DNA from: Sorangium cellulosum
GTDB taxonomy: Bacteria > Myxococcota_A > Polyangia > Polyangiales > Polyangiaceae
Reading direction: 5' to 3'
DNA: 64,000 nt
Assembly (NCBI RefSeq): GCF_002950945.1
Contig: NZ_CP012673.1
Span: 3,824,501 to 3,888,500 of the forward strand
Shown: piece after piece, positions 51,969-64,000 of the stretch
How positions within the stretch are numbered: position 1 is the stretch's first letter
Layout of the letters: each line of letters starts with the position of its first letter
The notes under the pieces: generated by a model
The model's database searches: none
What the model was told of the DNA's origin: nothing
The model's input: the letters and a program-made list of their open reading frames with translations, nothing else
Program-made: the position numbers and the translations under genes

Positions 51969-52725
51969 GGGCGCTTCGAACGCCGCGGCGCTCCAGCCGC
52001 TGCGCCCTGCGACGTCCGGCGCCGAGCGCGCGGCGCCTGCGCTGCTGGCCGTGCGGCTCGGGATGGAGATGGCCTACAGCCGCCTTCGCGCGCGGCGCCC
52101 AATCCTGGCGTTCGGCCTCGGCCTGGCGCTCGCGATCGCAGCGGCGGTCATCGAGGTCTCGTTTGGATCTGCCGGGGCCGTCGACCGGGCGTTGCTCGCT
52201 ACGTTCCGCCTTGTCGTGCCGCTCACGATCTTCGCCCTCGCCGCGGACGCCGCCGACCGGACCGCGCTGCGCGACGCGGCATGGCCCGCGGCCCGCTTCG
52301 GCGCGTCCTCCCACCACGTCGCGCTGGGAATCGCCCTCACCACGGCCCTCACCGCGGCCGCGGCCTCGGCGCTGCTCGCGATCGCGGTGGTCGTGATCGC
52401 CCACGGGCCCGCCGCGGCTCCGTTCGTCCGAGACGTGCTCCTCAGCGGCTGGATCGGCGCGCTCACCGGCGCTGCCTACGCCGGCTGGTTCTCGTTGGGC
52501 GCCACGTTTCTGCGCCGCGGTCGCGGCCGCCTGGTCCCGCTCGCGGCGGACTTCCTGCTCGGCGGCTCTGCCGGCGTGGCCGGCGCGCTGCTGCCCCGCG
52601 GCCATGCGGTGAGCCTGCTCGGCGGACCGTCGCCGCTCGGGCTCGGGCAGCCCGCGAGCGCCGGCCTGCTTGCGCTGAGCGCGCTCGTCCTGGCGCTTGC
52701 CGCTGCAGCGCGGTGCCGCGAGTAG
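51958..52725 (+). CDS. integral membrane protein, third gene of an ABC-like set
   Basis: 255 residues from ATG 51958, overlapping the previous gene by 11 bases. Hydrophobic segments: ILAFGLGLALAIAAAVIEVS, LLATFRLVVPLTIFALAAD, VALGIALTTALTAAAASALL with AIAVVVIAHG, GWIGALTGAAYAGWFSLGA, LLGGSAGVAGALLP and LLALSALVLALAAAA. A six-helix ABC-2-like subunit is plausible. A basic loop, FLRRGRGRLVP, lies in the middle. With 49834-50574 it would form a heterodimeric membrane part. Confidence 0.68.
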   Translation: MAGEGASNAAALQPLRPATSGAERAAPALLAVRLGMEMAYSRLRARRPILAFGLGLALAIAAAVIEVSFGSAGAVDRALLATFRLVVPLTIFALAADAADRTALRDAAWPAARFGASSHHVALGIALTTALTAAAASALLAIAVVVIAHGPAAAPFVRDVLLSGWIGALTGAAYAGWFSLGATFLRRGRGRLVPLAADFLLGGSAGVAGALLPRGHAVSLLGGPSPLGLGQPASAGLLALSALVLALAAAARCRE

Positions 52726-52849
52726 CGGCGCGGCCAGGGTGAGCGCACCTGCGCTTCAGCTCGCTTCGAGCGGTCGCTCGGTCTCGCCGGCTGCGGGCGG
52801 CGCACGAGGGGGGATGTCTTCATCCGCCCGTTCACGTAATCTGAAGCGG

Positions 52850-53263
52850 ATGACCGACTCCGACGACCAGGCCACCAAGGCGGTCAACACGCCTCGATCG
52901 GTCCTGCTCGTCAGCTCGGCGGAGTCGCTGGCGGCGAGGTGCAGGGGGATGTGCCTGCGGGCCCGCGTCATGCTCATCGTCGAGAGCGACCTCGCGGCGC
53001 TGACGAACACGGCGGTCGAGCGCAAGCCGCTCGCGCTCCTGTTCCCCGACGACATCTACGCCTTCGACAGCGCGGAGTTCGACGCGCTGGCGCGCGACAT
53101 CCAGGCTGCGGTGGTGACCCTCGAGCCCGGCGTCACGGACGAGGTCATCGAGGCGCGGCTCGCGGAGGCGCTGCTCCGCGCCGAGCTCCTCCGTCAGCCA
53201 GAACCCCAGTCGAGCCGCTACGTGCTCGTGCCCGACGGGCCGCGCCGCTCCAAGCGCCGCTGA
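52850..53263 (+). CDS. small cytoplasmic protein with receiver-like fold
   Basis: 137 residues from ATG 52850 (MTDSDDQATKAVNTPRSVLL); ATG 52814 is an in-frame alternative with GAGGGGGG directly against it. The strand-helix rhythm PRSVLLVSSAESLAARCRGM, RARVMLIVESDLAALTNTAV, KPLALLFPDDIYAFD and DIQAAVVTLEPG resembles a receiver domain without the full acidic pocket, so phosphorylation is doubtful. A basic tail ends GPRRSKRR. No name assigned. Confidence 0.6.
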   Translation: MTDSDDQATKAVNTPRSVLLVSSAESLAARCRGMCLRARVMLIVESDLAALTNTAVERKPLALLFPDDIYAFDSAEFDALARDIQAAVVTLEPGVTDEVIEARLAEALLRAELLRQPEPQSSRYVLVPDGPRRSKRR

Positions 53264-53329
53264 GCGCGCGCTCCGTCCCCGCCCTTCCGCTCCCCTGCAT
53301 CCCCTGCGCGGCGACAAGGATCTCCCCCC

Positions 53330-53872
53330 GTGAACGAGCTACTCCTCGACCCTGGCGCGTCCAGGCTGATCGTCCGCACCCGCGCCGTCGGGATGCTCGC
53401 GCGCCTGGCGCACGACCTCGAGATCACCGCCTCTGATCTGCGCGGCCGGGCGCGCCTCGACGGCCCGTCATGGACCGCCGAGATCGCCATCGACGTGCCC
53501 AAGCTCCGCGTGGCGGGGGTCGTGCGCGGCGATCGCCTCGACCCGAACGCGCTCTCGGCCGCGGACCGCCGCGACATCGAGCAGCGCTTGCAGCGCGAGG
53601 TGCTCCGGGGCACCGACGTCGTGGACGTCCGCGCGTCGGGGGCCACGCGCGACCGCGCCGAGGTGCGCGTCCAGGTCGCCTCGGGGAGCGCCGCGCTGTC
53701 GTTGCCCCTGACCTCGCGCGATCGCGGCGACGGGGCCGTCGGGGTGGAGGGGAGCTGTCAGGTCTCGCTGGCGGCGCTCGGCGTGCGCGAGGTCAAGGGG
53801 CCGCTCGGGGCGTTCAAGGTGCGCGACGGGATCGAGGTCCTCTTCGATCTCACGCTGCGGCCGGCGGGCTAG
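53330..53872 (+). CDS. YceI-like domain protein
   Basis: 180 residues from GTG 53330, with AAGGA ten bases upstream. No signal peptide. The sequence has the lipocalin-like alternation of YceI proteins: SRLIVRTRAVGMLARLAHDL, EITASDLRGRARLDGPSWTA, EIAIDVPKLRVAGVVRGDRL, and C-terminal VKGPLGAFKVRDGIEVLFDL. YceI proteins bind polyisoprenoid lipids, usually in the periplasm; a cytoplasmic version is unusual, so the start or the family may be misjudged. The gene ends inside the converging DUF362 gene (23-base overlap). Confidence 0.6.
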   Translation: MNELLLDPGASRLIVRTRAVGMLARLAHDLEITASDLRGRARLDGPSWTAEIAIDVPKLRVAGVVRGDRLDPNALSAADRRDIEQRLQREVLRGTDVVDVRASGATRDRAEVRVQVASGSAALSLPLTSRDRGDGAVGVEGSCQVSLAALGVREVKGPLGAFKVRDGIEVLFDLTLRPAG

Positions 53873-55379
53873 GCGGCCCCTCGGGCAGCTCGGGCGCCGC
53901 CTGGCCGCGCGAGCACGCGCCGTGGACCTGGTACGGCTTGCCGGCGAGCCGCTTCGCGAGCGAGGCCCCGCGCCAGGCGACGTACGCCTTGTTGAACTCG
54001 AGCACCTGGTCGGCCGCGAAGTACGGGTTCTTCGTCTTGCCGAGCGTGACCAGCGTGAGCACCTGCTCCGCCACGCTCACAGGGCAGCCCTCGAGCCGGA
54101 GTGTGGGCTCGTTGCGGGCCATCGCGAGCTTGGTCGTGACCTTCACCATCTTCGCGAGCACGTCGTCGTGCTTCGCGGTGTACGGGTCGCGCTCGGCGCG
54201 GTTGCGGTAGAGGCTCTCGACGTGGATCAGCTGATCGCCGATCTTGCCCTTGTACGTCGCGCAGTCGCCGATGAAGACGACCTTCTCGCCGGGCTTCGCG
54301 TCGATGGGCCCCTCGTAGGCGCCGAACACCACGTGCATCCGCGGCATCTTCGCGTCGCACTCCTTGTCGTACTCGCGCAGGATCTCGATCGCCTCCTCGA
54401 TGGCCCCTGGACAGCCGCCCCAGCAGTAGTCCGTGTGCTCGGGCTCGGGCGGAGCGCCCGCGTAGGCGGTGATGTTCGTGCCCTCGAAGTACTTCTCGAC
54501 GCGGACGAGGCCGACCTTGAACCCCTTGGCGCGCGCCTTCGCCTCCTCGAGCGTCACGTCGCCCGTGATCTCGATCTCGCCGAGGTCGAGCGGCCCGAAG
54601 CCGCGCTCCGCGGCCAGGCGGATGTGATCGACGCTCCTCGGATCGACCCCGATGATGTGGCAGCAGACCGCGTCGAAGGCGACCTGGTTGTTCCCCATCA
54701 GGACGAGGCCGAGATCGAACGGCGACGGCGTGAGCATCCGCCCCTCGCCGGCGGTGATCGCGTCGATCGCGATGAACTGCGGCTGCACGATGTACTGGAG
54801 GTCGGCGACCTTCTCGTTCAGCCGGTGGTCGTGGTCGATGAGCCGGTGCCGGTCGTCCTGGATCCCGATGTAGTTCTTCATCGAGAAGGTCACGGTCGTC
54901 CACGGGTGCGACTTGAACTTCGGGCAGTTCACGAAGAAGTCGGCCTTCGCGACCGGCTCCGGCGTGAACACGTAGTCGCGCAGCCGGCGCTCGTGCGTGA
55001 GGCGGATCTCGACCTGCTGCTCCTCCTCGAAGTGGTAGTGCTTGACCCCGGTCCGCCGGAACATCGGGTAGTACCCGGCGCCCTCGAACGTCATGCGCGT
55101 CGGCAGCGTGATGCCGCAGCGCTCCCCGACCGCGAGCTCGGTCACGCGCCCGTCGTCTCGATCCCGCAGGGCGCCGATCACCCCCTCGATGAACTCGGGC
55201 CGCGTGTACGCGTGCGGGAAGTGCGGCCCGGAGGCGACGACGTTCGGCTTGATGAGCGTCCGGCCGTGCGGGCGGAGCGAGAGCTCCTCGAGACCGCCGC
55301 GCACGATGTCGCGGATCTTCGCCACATCGTACGTCGAGCATCGCCGCAGAATTACACGAGGGCGCGACGTAATTTTCAT
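53850..55379 (-). CDS. DUF362 domain protein
   Basis: 509 residues from ATG 55379 (MKITSRPRVILRRCSTYDVA). DUF362 blocks are clear: TLIKPNVVASGPHFPHAYTR, ADFFVNCPKFKSHPWTTVTF, SMKNYIGIQDDRHRLIDHDH, AIDAITAGEGRMLTPSPFDL, and VAFDAVCCHIIGVDPRSVDH. The C-terminal half adds a Cys-bearing TDYCWGGCPGAIEEAIEI and a VVFIGDCATYKGK strand, beyond a plain DUF362. No ferredoxin CxxCxxCxxxC is present. The role of DUF362 is unsettled. It is longer than most members. Confidence 0.82.
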   Translation of the reverse strand: MKITSRPRVILRRCSTYDVAKIRDIVRGGLEELSLRPHGRTLIKPNVVASGPHFPHAYTRPEFIEGVIGALRDRDDGRVTELAVGERCGITLPTRMTFEGAGYYPMFRRTGVKHYHFEEEQQVEIRLTHERRLRDYVFTPEPVAKADFFVNCPKFKSHPWTTVTFSMKNYIGIQDDRHRLIDHDHRLNEKVADLQYIVQPQFIAIDAITAGEGRMLTPSPFDLGLVLMGNNQVAFDAVCCHIIGVDPRSVDHIRLAAERGFGPLDLGEIEITGDVTLEEAKARAKGFKVGLVRVEKYFEGTNITAYAGAPPEPEHTDYCWGGCPGAIEEAIEILREYDKECDAKMPRMHVVFGAYEGPIDAKPGEKVVFIGDCATYKGKIGDQLIHVESLYRNRAERDPYTAKHDDVLAKMVKVTTKLAMARNEPTLRLEGCPVSVAEQVLTLVTLGKTKNPYFAADQVLEFNKAYVAWRGASLAKRLAGKPYQVHGACSRGQAAPELPEGPPSPPAAA

Positions 55380-55455
55380 GGAAGCCAGCGTAAGGGTCGC
55401 CGCGCGGCACCGCAACGTGCGCTGGCGCCGGCGGATCCGCCGCCGGTGGTGCGGC

Positions 55456-55761
55456 TCAGTGTGGGCGCTCTCCGTCGACGAGCCGCGCCAGCTCGGCGCG
55501 GACCTCACGCGTCGCGTCGATGAGCCGGCCCTCGACCTCGTAGATGCGCTCGGCCGGCGTAGCCTCGCTCGGCGCGCTCGGGCCGTCGCACCGGCGGCAC
55601 CGGGCGACCTTGAGCCGGATCGCCGTCCCGGTCGACCGCAGCGCGCCCTCGACGCGCGCGCCGGGCGCCGAGGATGTGGTCGAGCGGAGCCGCACGCGGT
55701 CGCCGTCGATCTCGACGAGCTCGGCCTCGCCGCCCTTGGTCCAGGTGAGGTGCGCCGTCAC
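55456..55761 (-). CDS. small PilZ-like protein
   Basis: 101 residues from ATG 55761, overlapping the smpB stop by four bases. One small beta-rich domain: HLTWTKGGEAELVEIDGDRV, RLRSTTSSAPGARVEGALRS, IRLKVARCRRC and IYEVEGRLIDATREVRAELA. The strand pattern resembles a PilZ domain, but the RxxxR and D/NxSxxG c-di-GMP motifs are not clear, so binding is doubtful. Function unknown; translational coupling to smpB is the main fact. Confidence 0.6.
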   Translation of the reverse strand: MTAHLTWTKGGEAELVEIDGDRVRLRSTTSSAPGARVEGALRSTGTAIRLKVARCRRCDGPSAPSEATPAERIYEVEGRLIDATREVRAELARLVDGERPH

Positions 55762-56330
55762 TCCGGCCTCCGCGTGCGCTCGCGGTCCTCGCCGCGCCCT
55801 TCGCGCCGCGCTTCCGTGCGGGGCGGGGATCCACGTCCGCGGTCGCCGCCGCCGCGCGCCCGCTCGATCGCCGCGCGCGCTTCACGCGCGGCGTCCTTCT
55901 CCTTCAGGCTCTCGCGTTTGTCGACGGTCTTCTTCCCCTTCGCGAGCGCGATCTCGGCCTTCACGCGGCCGTTCTTGAAGTAGAGGCGGGTCGCGATCAC
56001 GGTCATGCCCTCGCGCTCGACGCCCTTGCGGATCGCCTCGATCTCGCTCTCGTGCAGCAGCAGCTTGCGCGAGCGCTTCGGCTCGTGCCCGAAGGCCGCC
56101 CCCGTCAGCACGGGGATGTTGACCCCCTTCAGGAACACCTCGCCGTGCTCGATGGCGCACCAGCTGTCGGTCAGCTCGGCGGCGCCCTCGCGGAGCATCT
56201 TCACCTCGCTGCCGAGCAGCACCAACCCCGCCTCGAACCGATCGTCGAGGGTGTAGTCGAAGGTCGCGCGCTTGTTGCGCACGATGAGCTTCTCCCCCTC
56301 GCGTTCCTTCTCTTTGCCAGCGCGGCTCAC
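55758..56330 (-). CDS. smpB: SsrA-binding protein SmpB
   Basis: 190 residues from GTG 56330 (VSRAGKEKEREGEKLIVRNK); no ATG lies nearer, and the open frame to 56573 is Arg/Pro-rich noise. SmpB core: NKRATFDYTLDDRFEAGLVL, LGSEVKMLREGAAELTDSWC, EVFLKGVNIPVL, RKLLLHESEIEAIRKGVERE and VKAEIALAKGKKTVDKRESL. It binds tmRNA and rescues stalled ribosomes. The C-terminal tail is about 30 residues longer than usual and rich in Arg/Glu/Gly. No ssrA gene is seen in the window. Confidence 0.93.
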   Translation of the reverse strand: MSRAGKEKEREGEKLIVRNKRATFDYTLDDRFEAGLVLLGSEVKMLREGAAELTDSWCAIEHGEVFLKGVNIPVLTGAAFGHEPKRSRKLLLHESEIEAIRKGVEREGMTVIATRLYFKNGRVKAEIALAKGKKTVDKRESLKEKDAAREARAAIERARGGGDRGRGSPPRTEARREGRGEDRERTRRPE

Positions 56331-56517
56331 GCGGCCGAATAGCGCGCGCGCCGCCGCCTGTCCACCGCCCTGAGCCGCGCCGAGGCGGCGGGGAGGGAGG
56401 TGAACTGGCGGCCAACACAGCTGGTTCGCGGGGCGCAGGGGTCGTCGCTTGACGCCGATCGCCGCCGCTCCTCCAATGGATTCTGCGCTCGACGGCTGGT
56501 GTCGGCGAAAGGATCCG

Positions 56518-56919
56518 GTGAACCGCGGGCTGCACTTTTCCGCCGGGCTGGTAGCGATGGTGGTGGCCTCCACGCTGGCGCCCGCGTGCAGCTGCAGCTG
56601 CGCCGTCGCGACGAGCTTCGTGGATCCGCCCGTGGGCGAAGGCGAGGGTGGGGCCGGGGGCGACGGCGGTCAGGGGGCGGATGGGAGCTCGGGCGGCGGC
56701 GGTCAGGGCGGCGACGGGGCGGGAGGCGGCGCGGGGGGCGCGCCGGGGCACGCGCGCGCCGGGGCGGGCGAGCTGGTGAGCGCCGGCGAGGTCGCCAGGA
56801 GCGCGCGCTACCGGATGGTGTTCACGCTCGGCCAGCCGACGCAGAACCAGGAGAAGACGACCTCGCGCAGGTACCGGATGCAGGGCGGGCTCATCGGGGC
56901 CAGCGGGAGCGAGCGATGA
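56518..56919 (+). CDS. small Gly-rich lipoprotein upstream of collagen-like gene
   Basis: 133 residues from GTG 56518, with AAGGA six bases upstream; the ATG at 56449 has no ribosome site. Lipoprotein signal ending LAPACSCSC. A Gly/Ala/Asp linker spans about 40-85. The C-terminal piece is VARSARYRMVFTLGQPTQNQ then YRMQGGLIGASGS, a pattern seen at the ends of myxobacterial surface proteins paired with collagen-like or repeat proteins. It lies 13 bases before the collagen-like gene, so they share a transcript. Confidence 0.72.
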   Translation: MNRGLHFSAGLVAMVVASTLAPACSCSCAVATSFVDPPVGEGEGGAGGDGGQGADGSSGGGGQGGDGAGGGAGGAPGHARAGAGELVSAGEVARSARYRMVFTLGQPTQNQEKTTSRRYRMQGGLIGASGSER

Positions 56920-56932
56920 CGAGGACCTGGTG

Positions 56933-58543
56933 ATGAAGACATCGACGATCGCGCGATGCGCGGCGGCTTCCGCGCTGGCGGCGGGCGTGATCGCCGGCGC
57001 AGGGCGCGCGGCTGCGGCGGTGCCGGCGACCATCACCCATCAAGGCCGGCTCTACGACGCGAACGACGCGCCGATCAACGAGACGATCGAGGTCGTTTTC
57101 GCCCTCTACGACGATCTCGACGCGTCGACGCCGATCTGGAGCGAGGTCCACGCGATCACGTTCGAGGACGGCTTCTTCTCGGTGCGCCTCGGCTCGATCA
57201 TTCCCTTCCAGGACGCGATCTTCAGCGGCGCCGACCGCTACCTCGGCGTCACCGTCGGCGACGATGACGAGCTGACGCCGCGCGCGACCGTCGCGAGCGT
57301 GCCGTACGCGCTCCTCGCCGGCAATGTGAACGGCGACATCACGCCGCGCTCGATCGTCGTGAACACGGTGAACGGCAGCACCGTGCTGATCAACCAGACC
57401 GGCATCGAGGTGAACGGCACCCAGGTGATCAACGAGAACGGCGAGTGGGTCGGCTCGCCGGCCGGTCTCCAGGGGCCTCAGGGGCTGGCCGGTCCGGCGG
57501 GGCCTGCTGGACCGACGGGCCCGGCCGGTCCACCTGGCCCTGCTGGGCCTCGCGGCCTGAGGGGGCCAGCGGGCGCGACCGGTGCCACGGGCGCAACCGG
57601 TCCGGCAGGAGAGGTCGGCCCGAGAGGGCCGGCAGGGGACATCGGTCCGAGGGGGCCTGCGGGAGAGGCCGGTCCGATGGGGCCCGCAGGAGAGATGGGG
57701 CCGAGGGGACCCGCGGGGGAGACAGGGCCCGCCGGTCCGATAGGGCCCGCGGGAGAGACGGGCCCCATCGGTCCGATGGGGCCGACGGGTCCCAGGGGAG
57801 AGATGGGACCCGCCGGTCCGATGGGGCCTGCGGGAGAGATGGGACCCGCTGGTCCGATGGGGCCGACGGGACCCGCTGGAGAGATGGGACCCGCGGGGCC
57901 GATAGGACCGATGGGCCCCGCGGGAGAGGCTGGGCCCATCGGTCCGATGGGGCCGATGGGACCCCAGGGCCCGATCGGATTCATGGGACCGCAGGGGCCG
58001 GCGGGGCCCGAGGGCCCCCCGGGGCGCGACGGTGCGGTGGGTCCGATCGGGCCGCAAGGACCGCAAGGTATCCAAGGACTTCGCGGGTCCGTCGGCCCAG
58101 CCGGCCCGACCGGGCCGCAGGGTGTCGTGCTGGCGGTGATGGCCCACGGCATCGGCCCGCACGAGCACGCGCTGCCGGCGGGGCTCGCCATCGATTTCTT
58201 CGGACCCACCGTCTCCGTCGAGATCACAGCGGCCAGCCAGCGGATCTACGCCACCGCGCACCGGTACCTGGGCGCGGGTGACATCCCGGCGACCGGCCTC
58301 GACCTCTACGTTTGCTACCAGCGCAGCACGCCCGGTGGGCTGGGCCCCGTGCAGCGGGTCGGGAACGGCATGCTGGGCGCCGAGGTCCCTGCGCACACCC
58401 GCGTGCCGTTCGGGGTCAGCGCCGTCATCAACGGCCTCTCTCCGGGCAGCTACAACATCGGAATGTGCGGCCAGGCCTTCGACCCGAACTGGACCAACAA
58501 CGACTACGGATACCTCTCGGTCCTGGTCCTCAACGGCGGTTAG
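56933..58543 (+). CDS. exported collagen-like triple-helix protein
   Basis: 536 residues from ATG 56933, with GAGG at 56921. Signal peptide KTSTIARCAAASALAAGVIA. The N-terminal domain (about 30-175) contains TITHQGRLYDANDAPINETI and VFALYDDLDASTPIWSEVH, and SVPYALLAGN, a phage-tail/neck-like module common ahead of collagen segments. Residues 178-396 are 73 unbroken Gly-X-Y triplets, rich in GPA, GPM, GEM and GET. A C-terminal domain (about 397-536) includes IYATAHRYLGAGDIPATGLD and would be the trimerising head. It is expected to be a surface fibre. Confidence 0.9.
   Translation: MKTSTIARCAAASALAAGVIAGAGRAAAAVPATITHQGRLYDANDAPINETIEVVFALYDDLDASTPIWSEVHAITFEDGFFSVRLGSIIPFQDAIFSGADRYLGVTVGDDDELTPRATVASVPYALLAGNVNGDITPRSIVVNTVNGSTVLINQTGIEVNGTQVINENGEWVGSPAGLQGPQGLAGPAGPAGPTGPAGPPGPAGPRGLRGPAGATGATGATGPAGEVGPRGPAGDIGPRGPAGEAGPMGPAGEMGPRGPAGETGPAGPIGPAGETGPIGPMGPTGPRGEMGPAGPMGPAGEMGPAGPMGPTGPAGEMGPAGPIGPMGPAGEAGPIGPMGPMGPQGPIGFMGPQGPAGPEGPPGRDGAVGPIGPQGPQGIQGLRGSVGPAGPTGPQGVVLAVMAHGIGPHEHALPAGLAIDFFGPTVSVEITAASQRIYATAHRYLGAGDIPATGLDLYVCYQRSTPGGLGPVQRVGNGMLGAEVPAHTRVPFGVSAVINGLSPGSYNIGMCGQAFDPNWTNNDYGYLSVLVLNGG
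57464..58120 (+). repeat. coding Gly-X-Y repeat (73 triplets)
   Basis: Nine-base periodic GG(N)CC(N)NNN codon pattern encoding uninterrupted collagen triplets at residues 178-396 of the collagen-like gene. Several 27-45-base blocks (GPAGEMGPAGPM type) are nearly identical in DNA, so copy-number change by recombination is likely. Confidence 0.9.
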
Positions 58544-58849
58544 TCGCTGTGACGGCCTTCGCTGCGTCGACGGTCAGGTAACCGCTGCGTCCGGCTGGTC
58601 CACGAGGCGAACCCAGCCGGGTGACCGGGGAGCATGAGCCCTCCCCGGTGCAGGGCGCCGGCGCCGTGCGAAGCGATCCGCGGCAATTCCGCGGCGCAGA
58701 ACGCAATGTGGCGGCGTGCGTGAGTCGACACGCCGCGCAGTACGATCGTCCGCGACGATCGGCCGAATGGAGGCTACACCCCTGCGGTTTCGCGCGGGCC
58801 TGTCCACGCTGGACGTCCTCCCCGCACGTCACGCCCTTCCGCGCCTCCT
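58544..58849. other. intergenic region, no gene seen
   Basis: 306 bases between the collagen-like gene and the UvrA-type gene, both plus strand. A 9-pair hairpin lies at 58624-58649; the remainder should hold the downstream gene's promoter, which I cannot identify. Confidence 0.4.
58624..58649 (+). terminator. 9-bp hairpin after the collagen-like gene
   Basis: ACCGGGGAG (58624-58632) pairs with CTCCCCGGT (58641-58649) around an 8-base loop, 81 bases past the stop. There is no T-run, so it is a GC-rich candidate only. Confidence 0.45.

Positions 58850-64000
<5,151 letters not shown>

Overview
The window is GC-rich DNA with the style of a large-genome myxobacterium of the Sorangium/Polyangiales type. 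The signs are Gly-rich linkers behind lipoprotein signals, SBBP-repeat and Cys-rich 'SCYxGP' lipoproteins, an NtrC-type activator, an HD-GYP regulator, a collagen-like protein, and type VI accessory genes without sheath genes. This placement is inferred from gene content; no rRNA lies in the window. Frames are open on both strands almost everywhere because of the base composition, so genes were chosen by recognisable protein sequence, start context and operon packing.

Layout. 1-3545: end of aspartate kinase (lysC) and two secreted lipoproteins. 3721-15395: a type VI secretion accessory region, mostly on the minus strand. It holds a DUF4150 PAAR-like tip, DUF3540, a pentapeptide-repeat protein, DUF2169 plus pentapeptide, VgrG and a protein with three PEGMR/GTQ/LPF motifs. 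Inside it sits a Ro60 (TROVE plus VWA) gene. Directly upstream of Ro60, on the same strand, lie a tRNA-shaped gene with a 62-nt insertion in its anticodon arm and an 83-nt nested hairpin. Together they look like an undescribed Y-RNA/Ro60 locus, which is the strongest find here. 15807-26918: an S9 peptidase, a large STAND-like protein lacking a P-loop, a PQQ-type sugar dehydrogenase, a small outer-membrane protein and two membrane-anchored proteins of unknown role. 26953-35393: housekeeping and regulation, namely lipB with an HD-GYP regulator, a TrmA-RluA fusion, cyaY, tRNA-Arg(UCU) and uppS. 35711-37795: a two-component pair. 37876-41818: a tight three-gene operon encoding a DUF3696 ATPase, a TOPRIM protein and a DUF262 protein, resembling anti-phage systems of the PARIS/OLD type and preceded by six 43-44-nt tandem repeats. 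42492-53872: secreted and membrane proteins, a sigma-54 activator followed by an FGE-like lipoprotein, and an ABC-like set whose ATPase is degenerate. 53850-64000: a DUF362 protein, smpB, a collagen-like protein and a tandem-duplicated UvrA that runs off the right edge.

How parts fit together. The type VI accessory proteins would load and decorate a VgrG spike made elsewhere. Ro60 with structured RNAs suggests an RNA-surveillance particle encoded beside them. The DUF3696-TOPRIM-DUF262 operon is a self-contained candidate defence module. Calls rest on reading the sequence alone; no database search was run.
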